A stretch of DNA of 18,867 nucleotides from the NCBI GenBank assembly GCA_031363055.1, contig JANLTP010000029.1:1-18867 (forward strand), in the 5' to 3' direction. The notes beneath the pieces are model-generated. The model saw only the letters and a program-made list of their open reading frames with translations. It did not search any database and was not told the origin of the DNA. This document shows positions 7,672-16,643 of this stretch, in pieces. This DNA is from JANLTP01 sp031363055. GTDB lineage: Bacteria > Pseudomonadota > Gammaproteobacteria > Burkholderiales > Burkholderiaceae_E. Position numbers and translations under genes: made by a program. Positions within the stretch are counted from its first letter, which is position 1. Each line of letters starts with the position of its first letter.

Positions 7672-8877
7672 TTAAACCAGCTCCACCACCGTAGCAATCC
7701 CCATCCCGCCGCCTACACACAGAGTGATCAACCCGCGCCGAAGCCTTCGTCGTTCGAGTTCGTCAATCACCGTTCCGAGCAACATCGAGCCGGTGGCACC
7801 GAGCGGGTGTCCCATGGCGATCGATCCGCCGTTGACGTTGACTTTCTCTTCGGGAACACCCAACTCTTTCATGAAGCGCATGACCACTGCGGCAAAGGCT
7901 TCATTGACTTCAAAAAGATCGATGTCGTTAATACTGAGACCCGCTTTCTGAAGCGCCTTGCGGGTAGCGGGCATGGGTCCGGTCAACATGATGGTCGGAT
8001 CGGTGCCCGTGAGCGCGGTCGAAAGAATTCGCGCTCGCGGCTTGAGGTTCAGTCGTTTTCCGATCTCTTCGTTGCCGATCAAAACCAGTGCAGCGCCGTC
8101 GACTATGCCTGACGAATTACCGGCGTGATGCACATGATTGATCTGCGCGACCTGCGGGTAGCGGCGCATGGCCACCGTATCGAACCCCATTTGTCCCATT
8201 TTCGCGAACGATGGCTTGAGTTGCGACAGTCCTGCGACCGAGGTGTCGGCGCGAATGGTTTCGTCTTGTTCGAGTATTGCCAGGCCCATGTCGTCAGTGA
8301 CCGGCACAATGGAGCGCTTGAAGCGGCCATCTGCCCGCGCTGTGGCTGCCTTGTGATGCGAGCGCATGCCGAATTCGTCGACCATGTCGCGGCTGAATCC
8401 GTCGAGCGTGGCAATCAGATCAGCGCTGATGCCTTGCGGCACGAACATCGAATTCAAATTGGTTTCCGGGTCCAGCGCCAGCGCGCCACCGTCGGAGCCG
8501 AGCGGCACGCGCGACATCGATTCGACCCCGCCAGCCACGACCAGGTCTTCCCAGCCGGACTTTACCTTTTGGGCCGCCATATTGACGGCTTCCAGTCCTG
8601 AAGCGCAGAACCGGTTGATTTGGACGCCGGCGACCTTGAGGTCCCAGCCAGCCGCCATGGCCGCGGTTCGTGCAATGACCGCACCTTGGTCACCGACCGG
8701 CGAGACACAGCCGATGACGACGTCTTCGACCTGGGAAGTGTCGAGATCGTGTCGCGCCTGGAGGCTTTGCATGAGTGAACTCAGCAACTTGATGGGTTTG
8801 ACTTCGTGCAGTGAGCCGGATGATTTTCCGCGGCCGCGCGGGGTGCGAATGGCGTCAAAAACAAAAGCTTCGGGCAT
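7672..8877 (-). CDS. Acetyl-CoA C-acyltransferase (thiolase)
   Basis: This 401-aa protein is a full-length thiolase of the FadA/PhaA family. It splits 3-ketoacyl-CoA with CoA in beta-oxidation, or runs backwards to form acetoacetyl-CoA. The nucleophile C91 is in NRFCASGLEA, the NEAFAAV motif is in place, the general-base His is in AMGHPLGATG, and the second catalytic Cys is in CVGGGMG. The start ATG has GAGG 6 bases upstream on the minus strand. It diverges from the acyl-CoA dehydrogenase gene across 65 bp, so the two are likely controlled together. No fadB-type partner lies in the window. Chain-length preference cannot be read from sequence. Confidence 0.93.
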   Translation of the reverse strand: MPEAFVFDAIRTPRGRGKSSGSLHEVKPIKLLSSLMQSLQARHDLDTSQVEDVVIGCVSPVGDQGAVIARTAAMAAGWDLKVAGVQINRFCASGLEAVNMAAQKVKSGWEDLVVAGGVESMSRVPLGSDGGALALDPETNLNSMFVPQGISADLIATLDGFSRDMVDEFGMRSHHKAATARADGRFKRSIVPVTDDMGLAILEQDETIRADTSVAGLSQLKPSFAKMGQMGFDTVAMRRYPQVAQINHVHHAGNSSGIVDGAALVLIGNEEIGKRLNLKPRARILSTALTGTDPTIMLTGPMPATRKALQKAGLSINDIDLFEVNEAFAAVVMRFMKELGVPEEKVNVNGGSIAMGHPLGATGSMLLGTVIDELERRRLRRGLITLCVGGGMGIATVVELV

Positions 8878-8942
8878 GAGTTTCCTCTTAGATATCGTGA
8901 TCCGCGCTTATCATAGGTGAAATTATTTAGGGACGCCTGCAA
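8878..8942. promoter_or_regulatory. Shared divergent promoter region (thiolase / acyl-CoA dehydrogenase)
   Basis: Two beta-oxidation genes diverge from these 65 bp, so both promoters must lie here or overlap the gene starts. TATCAT (8909-8914) matches a -10 box for the plus-strand gene in 5 of 6 bases, but no good -35 lies at the right distance. AGGGA (8929-8933) is the ribosome site for the plus-strand gene, with spacing of 9. No clear operator dyad was found. Confidence 0.45.
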
Positions 8943-10094
8943 ATGATCGAAAGAACGCTGTTTGACGAGAGCCACCAGATGTTCCGCGAAACGACTCGCA
9001 AGTTCATCGAGAAGGAAGTGGTGCCGTTCCACGCAGCCTGGGAAGAGCAAGGCTATGTTGATCGGGCGGTGTGGACCAAGGCGGGTGCCGCTGGCCTTTT
9101 GTGCACGTCCATGCCCGAGGCGTTCGGTGGCGCCGACGGCGACAAGTTGTTTCAGATGGCGCTCATGGAAGAAGTGTCGCGCGCCAATGCAACCGGCCTG
9201 GGCTTCGGATTGCACTCTGAAATCGCGGCGCCGTACCTGCTGAACTACGGCAATGACGACCAGAAGAAGCGGTTTTTACCAAAAATGGCGTCCGGCGAAA
9301 CGATAGCCGCGATTGCGATGAGCGAGCCGGCAGCCGGTTCTGATTTGCAGGGCATCAAGACCACCGCGCTGCTCAAGGGCGATCACTATGTGGTGAATGG
9401 CTCGAAAACCTTTATTACCAACGGTTTTCATGCTGACCTGGTCATTGTGGTCGCGAAGACCAATCCGGCCGCCGGTGCCAAGGGCACCAGCTTGTTGCTG
9501 CTCGAGCGCGGTATGCCAGGCTTCGAGAAGGGCAAGCGCTTGAAAAAAGTCGGCCTGCATGCGCAAGACACCTCCGAGCTTTTCTTCAATGACGTCAAGG
9601 TGCCGGTGGCCAATTTGTTGGGTCGTGAAAATGAAGGCTTCATTTACTTGATGCAGGAATTGCCCTGGGAGCGGCTGCAAATTGCCATCCAGGCAGTTGC
9701 CAATGCGCAAGCGGCCATCGACTGGACGTTGGCGTATGTCAAGGAACGCAAGGTGTTTGGCAGCACCGTCGGCAGCTTTCAGAACACCCGCTTCAAGTTG
9801 GCCGAGATGCAGACCGAGGTTCAAATTGCCCAGGTGTTCGTCGATCGCTGCATGGAGTTGCTGCTCGTCAAAAAACTCGACACGGCAACCGCCTCGATGG
9901 CGAAGTACTGGTGCAGCGATTTGCAATGCAAGGTGATTGACGAAGGCGTGCAACTGTTCGGGGGCTACGGTTACATGTGGGAGTATCCGATCGCGCGCGC
10001 CTATGCTGATGCACGGGTGCAACGCATTTACGGCGGCACCAACGAGATCATGAAGGAGTTGATTACGCGCTCCATGGGACTGTCAGGAAAATAG
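8943..10094 (+). CDS. Acyl-CoA dehydrogenase, long-chain (LCAD)-like
   Basis: This FAD flavoenzyme (383 aa) makes the first double bond of beta-oxidation and passes electrons to ETF. Signatures are AMSEPAAGSDLQGIKT (125-140), the QLFGGYGYMWEYPIARAY segment and VQRIYGGTNEIMKELI. In medium-chain enzymes the catalytic Glu sits in the IYEGT motif; here that residue is Gly (IYGGT), as in long-chain and isovaleryl enzymes. The base is then expected in helix G, and E243 in LMQELPWERLQIA fits the LCAD position. AGGGA lies 9 bases before the ATG. The gene is followed by a 118-bp gap and then the liv genes on the same strand. An isovaleryl- or other branched-acyl-CoA role is possible. Confidence 0.92.
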   Translation: MIERTLFDESHQMFRETTRKFIEKEVVPFHAAWEEQGYVDRAVWTKAGAAGLLCTSMPEAFGGADGDKLFQMALMEEVSRANATGLGFGLHSEIAAPYLLNYGNDDQKKRFLPKMASGETIAAIAMSEPAAGSDLQGIKTTALLKGDHYVVNGSKTFITNGFHADLVIVVAKTNPAAGAKGTSLLLLERGMPGFEKGKRLKKVGLHAQDTSELFFNDVKVPVANLLGRENEGFIYLMQELPWERLQIAIQAVANAQAAIDWTLAYVKERKVFGSTVGSFQNTRFKLAEMQTEVQIAQVFVDRCMELLLVKKLDTATASMAKYWCSDLQCKVIDEGVQLFGGYGYMWEYPIARAYADARVQRIYGGTNEIMKELITRSMGLSGK

Positions 10095-10212
10095 CACAAC
10101 GCCTATTCAAGCAGGGCTGGCGGCGCACGCGCCTGATGCTAGACTCTGACATGCTTGAGCTTCAACTGCCTTTGGCGCTCGCGCTTTACTAAAATTATTT
10201 GAGGAGACCGCC

Positions 10213-11088
10213 TTGGATGTCCTGCAGCTTTTCTTTGCAGGCGTCGCGATCGGATGCATTTACGCCCTGATCGCGCTCGGCTTTGTTCTGATCTATAAAG
10301 CGACCGAAGTGGTGAACTTCGCCCAGGGCGACGTCATGATGCTCGGCGCCTTCGTCGCCTTTACCTTTGCGTCGATCTGGCAATGGCCATTTTTCCTGGC
10401 GGTCCTGTTTGCGATCGTGGTTCTTGCTCTGTTTGGCGCCTTGCTCGATCGCTTTTTGCTACGCCCCATTATTGGGCAGCCGACTTTTTCAGCCGTGATG
10501 GTGACGATCGGCATTGGCTATGTGGTGCGCGGTGTCGCGACCATGGTACCGGGGTGGGGCACTGACACGTACGCCATGAAAGCACCGTACTCCGACGGGG
10601 TGGTTCGCATTGCGGGAGCGGCCATTTCAACTGACCACATTGCCGTGATTCTGCTGACCGCGTTGTTATGCTTGGGCCTATATTTCTTCTTCAAGAAAAC
10701 TCGCATGGGCATCGCCATGCAGGCCGCCTCGCAGAACCAGTTGGCCGCCAACTACATGGGCATTCCGGTGCGGCGTATCAATACACTCATCTGGGCCATT
10801 TCAGCCGGGGTAGCGGCGTTTGCTGCGGTATTGCTGGCGCCGACGCACTTTGTTCATGCCAACATGGGATTCATCGGGCTGAAGGCGTTTCCAGCCGCGG
10901 TGGTCGGTGGCTTCGGCAGCATTCCGGGTGCCATTGTCGGTGGCCTGATTATCGGCCTGGTCGAGTCGTTCTCGGGGTTCTTCCTGCCCGAGGGCTTCAA
11001 GGACATCGCGCCGTACATCGTCGTACTGATCGTGCTCATCATTCGCCCGTCGGGCTTGTTCGCAGAAATGCGGCGCAAGAAAGTCTAG
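10213..11088 (+). CDS. livH: Branched-chain amino acid-type ABC transporter permease, LivH-like
   Basis: This inner-membrane permease (291 aa, about 8 spans) opens with IYALIALGFVLIYKATEVV followed by NFAQGD, the hallmark of LivH proteins. The ABC-contact loop MGIAMQAASQNQLAANYMG and the later GGFGSIPGAIVGG are also typical. The start is TTG 10213 with GAGGAG (10201-10206) 6 bases upstream; a nearby ATG at 10217 is out of frame. It is the first gene of a livHMGF set. The 118 bp before it hold TAAAAT at 10190-10195, which might be a -10 box, but no convincing -35. A carboxylic acid rather than an amino acid is a likely cargo, given the acyl-CoA synthetase at the end of the cluster. Confidence 0.9.
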   Translation: MDVLQLFFAGVAIGCIYALIALGFVLIYKATEVVNFAQGDVMMLGAFVAFTFASIWQWPFFLAVLFAIVVLALFGALLDRFLLRPIIGQPTFSAVMVTIGIGYVVRGVATMVPGWGTDTYAMKAPYSDGVVRIAGAAISTDHIAVILLTALLCLGLYFFFKKTRMGIAMQAASQNQLAANYMGIPVRRINTLIWAISAGVAAFAAVLLAPTHFVHANMGFIGLKAFPAAVVGGFGSIPGAIVGGLIIGLVESFSGFFLPEGFKDIAPYIVVLIVLIIRPSGLFAEMRRKKV

Positions 11089-11104
11089 AGGGGCGAGAGA
11101 ACCT

Positions 11105-12181
11105 ATGCGCTTTATTTTCAAAACCCGTTACGACCAAGACCTGCAATTGTTCAAGGACAAGGTCACCGCTGGCTGGTACGCGGCGCTTCTGCTCGCGTTG
11201 GTGGCGGCGCCGTTTATCGTCCCCGATTATTACCGAACCCAGTTGGTGTTCGTCTTCATTTATGGCATCGTCGGGCTCGGGCTCATGTTGTTGTCAGGCT
11301 TTACGGGTCAATTTTCAATGGGCCATGCGGCGTTTCTGGCCATTGGTGCCTACGCCGAAATGTACTTGCAGAAATTCGGTTGGCCGTTTGTGTTGTCGGC
11401 GCCGGCGGGCATGATTCTGGCCGGATTGGCCGGTGTGCTGATTGGACTGCCCGCTCTACGGCTGTCCGGTATTTACCTTGCAATTGCAACCATCTCCTTT
11501 GGCTTCATCGTCGAGGAAATCCTGGCACGCTGGGAATCGGTGACCGGTGGTAATGCCGGGGTGTCGGTACCCGCACCCAAATTGTTATTCAACAAATTGG
11601 ACGGCGAGATCCAGTTTTACTTTCTGTGCCTGTTGCTGATCGTGATCGTCACCTGGCTATGTGTGAACTTGTTGCGCTCACCGACCGGCCGTGCATTCAT
11701 TGCCATACGTGACTCGGAAGTTTCAGCGCAGAGCATGGGTGTGAACCTCGCGCGCTACAAGACCATGAGCTTCGCCATCTCGGCGGCCTTCACCGGTTTG
11801 GCCGGTGCACTGTATGTCCACCAAATCAAATTTGTCAGCCCCGAACAGTTCACCTTGTTTGTATCGGTTGAGTTTCTGATGATGTTGATCATCGGTGGCA
11901 TGGGTTCCCTGCATGGGGCAATTTTCGGCGCGGTGTTTATTATCGTTCTGCCCGAGCTGATCACCATTGCCAAAGACTACTTGCCAGCCGTCGTTGCCGA
12001 ACAAACCGGATTGAAAGGGGTCGTGTTCGGCATCGTGATCATTCTCTTTGTATTGTTTGAACCGCTCGGCATTTACGGTCGATGGATCAAGATACGAACC
12101 TACTTTTCAATGTTCCCGCTCTATAAGCAGGGCATGTTTACCCGCCAGAAATCGTATCAAAAATCCGAGCGGCTGCGCTGA
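11105..12181 (+). CDS. livM: Branched-chain amino acid-type ABC transporter permease, LivM-like
   Basis: This second permease subunit (358 aa) carries the LivM block LMLLSGFTGQFSMGHAAF, the LRLSGIYLAIATISFGF stretch, the ABC-contact loop GRAFIAIRDSEVSAQSMG and a final GGMGSLHGAIFGA motif. About 9-10 membrane spans are expected. It starts 16 bp after livH and ends 5 bp before livG, so the genes are surely co-transcribed. The C-terminus is basic and cytoplasmic (KIRTYFSMFPLYKQGMFTR), a tail common in this transporter family when it is linked to acyl-CoA synthetases. Confidence 0.9.
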   Translation: MRFIFKTRYDQDLQLFKDKVTAGWYAALLLALVAAPFIVPDYYRTQLVFVFIYGIVGLGLMLLSGFTGQFSMGHAAFLAIGAYAEMYLQKFGWPFVLSAPAGMILAGLAGVLIGLPALRLSGIYLAIATISFGFIVEEILARWESVTGGNAGVSVPAPKLLFNKLDGEIQFYFLCLLLIVIVTWLCVNLLRSPTGRAFIAIRDSEVSAQSMGVNLARYKTMSFAISAAFTGLAGALYVHQIKFVSPEQFTLFVSVEFLMMLIIGGMGSLHGAIFGAVFIIVLPELITIAKDYLPAVVAEQTGLKGVVFGIVIILFVLFEPLGIYGRWIKIRTYFSMFPLYKQGMFTRQKSYQKSERLR

Positions 12182-12186
12182 GCGAT

Positions 12187-12945
12187 ATGTCATTTTTTAA
12201 AATAGAAAATCTGACCAAAAAGTTCGGCGGCTTGACCGCTGTTGATGACGTCAGCTTCGAGGTCAAGCAGGGCGAGGTATTCACGATCATCGGACCGAAC
12301 GGCGCCGGCAAGACCACCATCTTCAATATGGTCAGCCTGATCTACCCGCCCACCGCTGGCCGGATCACGTTTCAGGACGAGGACCTGACGGGCCTGGCGC
12401 CCGATCTGGTCGCAGCCAAAGGCATCGGCAGAACCTTTCAGAATATCGAGCTGTTCGAGCATGCCACCGTTCTGCAAAATATGCTGATCGGCTGCCATGC
12501 GCATGCGGTCACCAATGTGCTGGCAGAACTGTTGTTTTTGCCATCGGTCAAAAAGCGCGAGCTTGAGCACCGTAGGCAGGTCGAGAAGATCATTGACTTT
12601 CTGGATCTGCAAAGTGTGCGCGATTCAATGGTGGCCGGTTTGCCTTATGGCATTCGCAAGGTGGTCGAGTTGGCGCGCGCGCTGTGCACACAACCGAAAC
12701 TCATCTTGTTGGACGAACCATCTTCTGGTTTGAACGTTGAAGAGACCGACGATATGGCGTTCTGGATTCAGGACATCAAGAACGATCTGGGCGTGACCGT
12801 GTTGATGGTTGAACACGACATGAGTCTGGTGTCGCGCGTCTCGGACCGCGTGCTGGCGGTCAACTACGGCAAGATGCTGGCGCAAGGAACGCCGTCGGAA
12901 GTGCAATCGCATCCGGAAGTGATTTCCGCGTACCTGGGACATTGA
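12187..12945 (+). CDS. livG: ABC transporter ATP-binding protein, LivG-like
   Basis: This is a cytoplasmic ATPase subunit (252 aa). The Walker A GPNGAGKTT is at 36-44, the Q loop is in GRTFQNIELF, the signature is the LivG variant LPYGIRKVVELARAL (152-166), the Walker B LILLDEP is at 172-178, and the switch His H210 is in MVEHDM. The signature lacks the LSGGQ form, as is normal for LivG. It pairs with LivF to drive the LivHM channel. It starts 5 bp after livM. Confidence 0.93.
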   Translation: MSFFKIENLTKKFGGLTAVDDVSFEVKQGEVFTIIGPNGAGKTTIFNMVSLIYPPTAGRITFQDEDLTGLAPDLVAAKGIGRTFQNIELFEHATVLQNMLIGCHAHAVTNVLAELLFLPSVKKRELEHRRQVEKIIDFLDLQSVRDSMVAGLPYGIRKVVELARALCTQPKLILLDEPSSGLNVEETDDMAFWIQDIKNDLGVTVLMVEHDMSLVSRVSDRVLAVNYGKMLAQGTPSEVQSHPEVISAYLGH

Positions 12946-12967
12946 TCGAAGACATCGGACGACTGGC

Positions 12968-13741
12968 ATGAGCGATATTCTTCTGAAACTCACCAACGTT
13001 GAGTCGAGTTATGGCCCGGTTCAAGCGATCCGGGGCGTCAGTCTGCAGGTCGATCGCGGCGCCATGGTGACCGTGCTGGGTGCCAATGGCGCAGGCAAAA
13101 CGACGGTTCTGAAAACGATCTCCGGCATTATCGACCCGCAAAAAGGCTCGGTGCAATTCGAGGGTGAAGAGATCGCACGCATGGATCCGGACAAGATCGT
13201 GCGCAAGGGCATCAGTCATGTTCCGGAGGGACGCGAGGTATTTGCGTTGCTGACGGTGCGTGAGAACCTGCTGATGGGCGCCTACACCCGGGCCGACAAG
13301 GACGGCGTCGCCAGAGACATTGAGAAGATGTATGGTTACTTTCCGATTCTCAAAGAGCGTATGAATCAGGAGGCTGGTCAGCTCTCCGGCGGCCAGCAGC
13401 AGATGCTTGCTATTGCCCGTGCGCTGATGTCCAAACCGAAACTGATGTTGCTCGATGAACCCAGTCTGGGTTTGTCGCCAAAGCTGGTCAAGGAAATTTT
13501 CGAGATCATCAAGCGGGTCAATGGCGAAGAGGGCATGACCATGTTGCTGGTCGAGCAAAACGCCAGTATTGCGCTGGCGACTGCCCATTTTGGATACGTC
13601 ATTGAGGTCGGCCGAATTGTCATGGAAGACACCTGCGATCGATTGCTCGAGAAGGACGACATCAAGGAGTTTTACCTGGGCATGAAGGCCGACAACACGC
13701 GCGGTGAGCGCCGTTGGAAGAAAAAGAAGCAGTGGCGTTAA
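12968..13741 (+). CDS. livF: ABC transporter ATP-binding protein, LivF-like
   Basis: This second ATPase subunit (257 aa) has Walker A GANGAGKTT (38-46), the LivF motif GISHVPEGREVF (81-92), the signature LSGGQQQMLAIARAL (139-153), Walker B LMLLDEPSLGLSP (159-171) and MLLVEQNA. The C-terminus is a basic tail (RRWKKKKQWR), longer than in plain LivF proteins. It lies 22 bp after livG and 20 bp before the acyl-CoA synthetase start. No periplasmic binding protein gene (LivJ/K) accompanies the set in this window. Confidence 0.93.
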   Translation: MSDILLKLTNVESSYGPVQAIRGVSLQVDRGAMVTVLGANGAGKTTVLKTISGIIDPQKGSVQFEGEEIARMDPDKIVRKGISHVPEGREVFALLTVRENLLMGAYTRADKDGVARDIEKMYGYFPILKERMNQEAGQLSGGQQQMLAIARALMSKPKLMLLDEPSLGLSPKLVKEIFEIIKRVNGEEGMTMLLVEQNASIALATAHFGYVIEVGRIVMEDTCDRLLEKDDIKEFYLGMKADNTRGERRWKKKKQWR

Positions 13742-13761
13742 AAGATAATTTGGAGCCGTCG

Positions 13762-15615
13762 ATGATTTTTACCAGCGCACTTCCGTATGTCCGAAAATCA
13801 GATCTTGCGGGCGAAACGCTGGGCGAGAAATTCTGGTCGGCCGTGCAGGCCCGCAGCTCGAAGGTCGCGCTGCGACAAAAGGAATTTGGCGTCTGGGAAG
13901 AAGTAAGCTGGACTGAGTACGGTCGGCAAGCGCGCATGATTGCGATGGCCTTGGTGGCCGAGGGCTTCAAGCCCGGCGACACCGCCTCAATTCTCGCCAA
14001 CACCCGGCGTGAATGGTGTTACTGCGATTTCGGCGTTTTGTGCGCCGGCGGTGTTTCATCAGGCATTTATCCGACAGACGCCGCCTCACAAGTTCAATAC
14101 CTGTGTGCCGACTCGAACACGAGTTTTCTGTTTGTGGAAGACGATGAGCAACTCGATAAAGCCTTGCAGGTTCGTGCGGCATTGCCTCTGCTCAAGAAAA
14201 TCATCGTCATCAACATGGAAGGGCTCACCAAGCTCAGCGACCCGCAAATCGTCAGCCTGGGTGAATTCCAACGACAGGGACAGGCATACGACCAGGCCAA
14301 TGCGGGTTTGTTCGAGCAGCGCGTCAAGTCGCGCAAGGCCAGCGATCTCGCAATATTGGTGTACACCTCCGGCACCACAGGCAGGCCAAAGGGCGCCATG
14401 CTCTCGCACAACAACATTCGCTGCGTGCTTGAAACCGCGATACCGATTTACGAACAGACCGAACACGACGACAAGATGACGTTCTTGCCACTCTGTCACA
14501 TTGCCGAGCGCATGCTCGGTGAGTTCTTTTCGCTTGAGTCGGGATCACGAATGAACTTTGTCGAGAACCCGGATACGATCGCCGAGAATATTCGTGAAAT
14601 TGCACCGACGGTATTTTTAGGTGTGCCACGAGTCTGGGAGAAATTTTATTCGGCGATTTCAATTCGCATGAAGGAGGCAACTCGCTTCGAGCAGTGGGCC
14701 TATAAAGTGGCTCTGGGCTTGGGCTACCAGGCATCGGCCAAGCGTCTGGCCGGGCAGTCGCTGGGTCCGATCATGGGACTGGGCGTGTGGTTATCACGCG
14801 TAATGGTACTGAACAATATCCGCAAGGTCATTGGCGTCGACAAAATGCGAATTGCATTAACCGGCGCGGCACCCATTTCGCCTGAACTGATTCGATGGTA
14901 TCGGGCCTTGGGACTCGACATGTTCGAAGGTTACGGCATGACCGAGTCGACTGCTGGGGGAACCTTCAACGGACCGGAAGGTAACAAGGTCGGAACGGTT
15001 GGCAAGCCGGCACCTTATTGTGAGCTCAAGCTCTCGAGTGAGGGCGAGATCCTGATGCGCGGAGAACATGTTTTTATGGGCTATTTGAATCAGCCCGAGA
15101 AAACGCGCGAGACCATCGATGCCGAGGGCTGGTTACACACGGGCGATGTCGGTGTAGTTGATGCGGATGGCTTTCTGAAGATCACCGATCGCATGAAAGA
15201 CATCATCATTACCGCCGGGGGCAAAAACATCACGCCCAGTGAGCTCGAGAACGAACTGAAGTTCTCGCCCTACATTACCGACGCGGTCGTGATTGGCGAT
15301 CGTCGCGCTTATTTGACGGCCCTCATCATGATCGATCACGAAAACGTCGAGAAATATGCCCAAGACCTGTCAGTGCCTTTTTCGAATTTCATGAGTCTTT
15401 GTCGAACCAAGGAAGTTCAGGAACTGATCCAGAAAGAGCTTGATCGGGTGAACATCAAATTTGCCCGGGTTGAGCAGATCAAAACGTTCCGGTTGATCGA
15501 AATCAAGCTGACGGCGGAGGACGACGAATTGACGCCGACCATGAAACTCAAACGCACATTTGTCAATGAGAAGTACAAGCCGCTAATCGACTCGATGTAC
15601 AAGCAGGCCGCTTGA
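13762..15615 (+). CDS. Long-chain acyl-CoA synthetase (AMP-forming), FadD15-like
   Basis: This enzyme (617 aa from this start) makes acyl-CoA from a carboxylic acid, ATP and CoA. Motifs are YTSGTTGRPKG (201-211, P-loop), YGMTEST (391-397), GWLHTGD (456-462) and DRMKDIIITAGGKNITPSE, with the adenylation lysine region near the C-terminus (LTPTMKLKR). The length and the long insert fit the FadD15/long-chain type more than the acetyl or aryl types. I chose ATG 13762 because GGAG (13752-13755) lies 6 bases before it; an upstream TTG at 13714 would overlap livF and adds no known domain. It ends a packed liv operon, which suggests vectorial import with CoA activation. The substrate is unknown. It converges on the LysR gene with 14 bp between them and no clear terminator. 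Confidence 0.92.
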   Translation: MIFTSALPYVRKSDLAGETLGEKFWSAVQARSSKVALRQKEFGVWEEVSWTEYGRQARMIAMALVAEGFKPGDTASILANTRREWCYCDFGVLCAGGVSSGIYPTDAASQVQYLCADSNTSFLFVEDDEQLDKALQVRAALPLLKKIIVINMEGLTKLSDPQIVSLGEFQRQGQAYDQANAGLFEQRVKSRKASDLAILVYTSGTTGRPKGAMLSHNNIRCVLETAIPIYEQTEHDDKMTFLPLCHIAERMLGEFFSLESGSRMNFVENPDTIAENIREIAPTVFLGVPRVWEKFYSAISIRMKEATRFEQWAYKVALGLGYQASAKRLAGQSLGPIMGLGVWLSRVMVLNNIRKVIGVDKMRIALTGAAPISPELIRWYRALGLDMFEGYGMTESTAGGTFNGPEGNKVGTVGKPAPYCELKLSSEGEILMRGEHVFMGYLNQPEKTRETIDAEGWLHTGDVGVVDADGFLKITDRMKDIIITAGGKNITPSELENELKFSPYITDAVVIGDRRAYLTALIMIDHENVEKYAQDLSVPFSNFMSLCRTKEVQELIQKELDRVNIKFARVEQIKTFRLIEIKLTAEDDELTPTMKLKRTFVNEKYKPLIDSMYKQAA

Positions 15616-15629
15616 GCCGCCGCGCACGA

Positions 15630-16550
15630 TCAATCCTGCAATGCCTCGCGCAGTTTGACCAGATCGGCACCGGGCGCCAGGCGCTCGATCAATGAAAACA
15701 CGTAGTTGCGCGGCATGCTGCGCTTGGCCAACGCAATTCTCGTGGTGCGCTTGCCGAACAGGTGACCACAGTCGCGCGCGACCAGCGAATCATCGATCAA
15801 CGGATCGTAGGCCACGCTTGCAATCAGTCCGACACCCAGACCCAATCGAACATAGGTCTTGATCACGTCAGAGTCGAGTGCCGAGATGGCGAAGGTCGGT
15901 GTCAGATTCTGACTGGCGAAGGCCTGATTGATTGCGTTGCGTCCGGCGAATGCGGTGTCGTAGGTCAATAGCGGATGAGCGACCAGTTGTTTGAGCGTCA
16001 ACTCACCGACCTTGGCCAACTCGTGGCTCAACGGCATGACCGCCACATGGCTCCATTCGTAAGAGGGCAGCGAGATCAGTCCTTCGGCGTTCGAGAGTGC
16101 CTCGGTGGCGATGCCAATATCGGCCAGGCCATTGGCAACCTGGCTGGCAATCTGCTCGGGCGTTCCCTGTCGCAAGATAATATTGACATTTGGAAAATGC
16201 AGTCTGAAGTCGCGAATGACGGCCGGTAACTTGTAGCGCGCCTGCGTGTGGGTGGTGGCGATGACCAGAGTGCCAGTGTCGGCCTGTTCATAGTCGGCGG
16301 CGACTTGCTTCATGTTCTCGAGATCAAACAGGATGCGCTCGGCAATCGTCAGTACGCGGCGTCCGGGCTCGGTCAATTCAACGATACGCCGACCCTTGCG
16401 CACAAAAATCTCGACGCCGAGTTCTTCTTCCATCTCGATAATCTGGCGGCTGACTCCAGGCTGAGACGTGTGCAGCGCGTTTGCGGCCGCAGTCAGATTT
16501 AAATCGCGTCGTGCGATTTCGCGCAAGTAGCGCAATTTTTGCAGGTTCAT
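15630..16550 (-). CDS. LysR-family regulator, CysB-like
   Basis: The 306-aa protein has an N-terminal winged helix (NLTAAANALHTSQPGVSR) and the CysB-type effector domain, recognised by TTHTQARY (99-106), IATEAL, DSDVIKTYVRLGLGVGLIAS and a basic end. CysB proteins bind sulfate or thiosulfate analogues and N-acetylserine and control sulfur assimilation. T100 and T102 of the known anion pocket are conserved in this stretch. It lies downstream of the TRAP genes on the same strand, with a 93-bp gap that contains GCGCT/AGCGC arms (16580-16601), a possible autoregulatory LysR box. It may control the TRAP genes, but CysB-like proteins also act far away. The family is certain, the exact orthologue is not. 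Confidence 0.87.
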   Translation of the reverse strand: MNLQKLRYLREIARRDLNLTAAANALHTSQPGVSRQIIEMEEELGVEIFVRKGRRIVELTEPGRRVLTIAERILFDLENMKQVAADYEQADTGTLVIATTHTQARYKLPAVIRDFRLHFPNVNIILRQGTPEQIASQVANGLADIGIATEALSNAEGLISLPSYEWSHVAVMPLSHELAKVGELTLKQLVAHPLLTYDTAFAGRNAINQAFASQNLTPTFAISALDSDVIKTYVRLGLGVGLIASVAYDPLIDDSLVARDCGHLFGKRTTRIALAKRSMPRNYVFSLIERLAPGADLVKLREALQD

Positions 16551-16643
16551 CCAGCGGTTATCGCAGTCGCCGTCCGTTTGCGCTAGCTTATGCGTGAGCG
16601 CTATGAGTTTATGTGGAACGTGCAGTCCCCAAGGGTGATGAAC

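Noticed and set aside
8125..8920. Plus-strand frames opposite the thiolase gene
   Set aside because: Shadows of a well-supported thiolase with all catalytic motifs on the minus strand.
9276..10022. 248-codon minus-strand frame opposite the acyl-CoA dehydrogenase
   Set aside because: His/Gln/Leu-rich antisense shadow of a gene with clear family signatures.
10100..10140. Imperfect G/C-rich hairpin after the acyl-CoA dehydrogenase as a terminator
   Set aside because: Poor pairing and no T-tract; the liv genes follow on the same strand.
12860..13588. 242-codon minus-strand frame opposite livG/livF
   Set aside because: Runs across two genes with clear Walker and signature motifs; antisense shadow.
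13714..13761. Upstream TTG start for the acyl-CoA synthetase, overlapping livF by 28 bp
   Set aside because: ATG 13762 has a GGAG site at good spacing, and the extra residues belong to no known domain.
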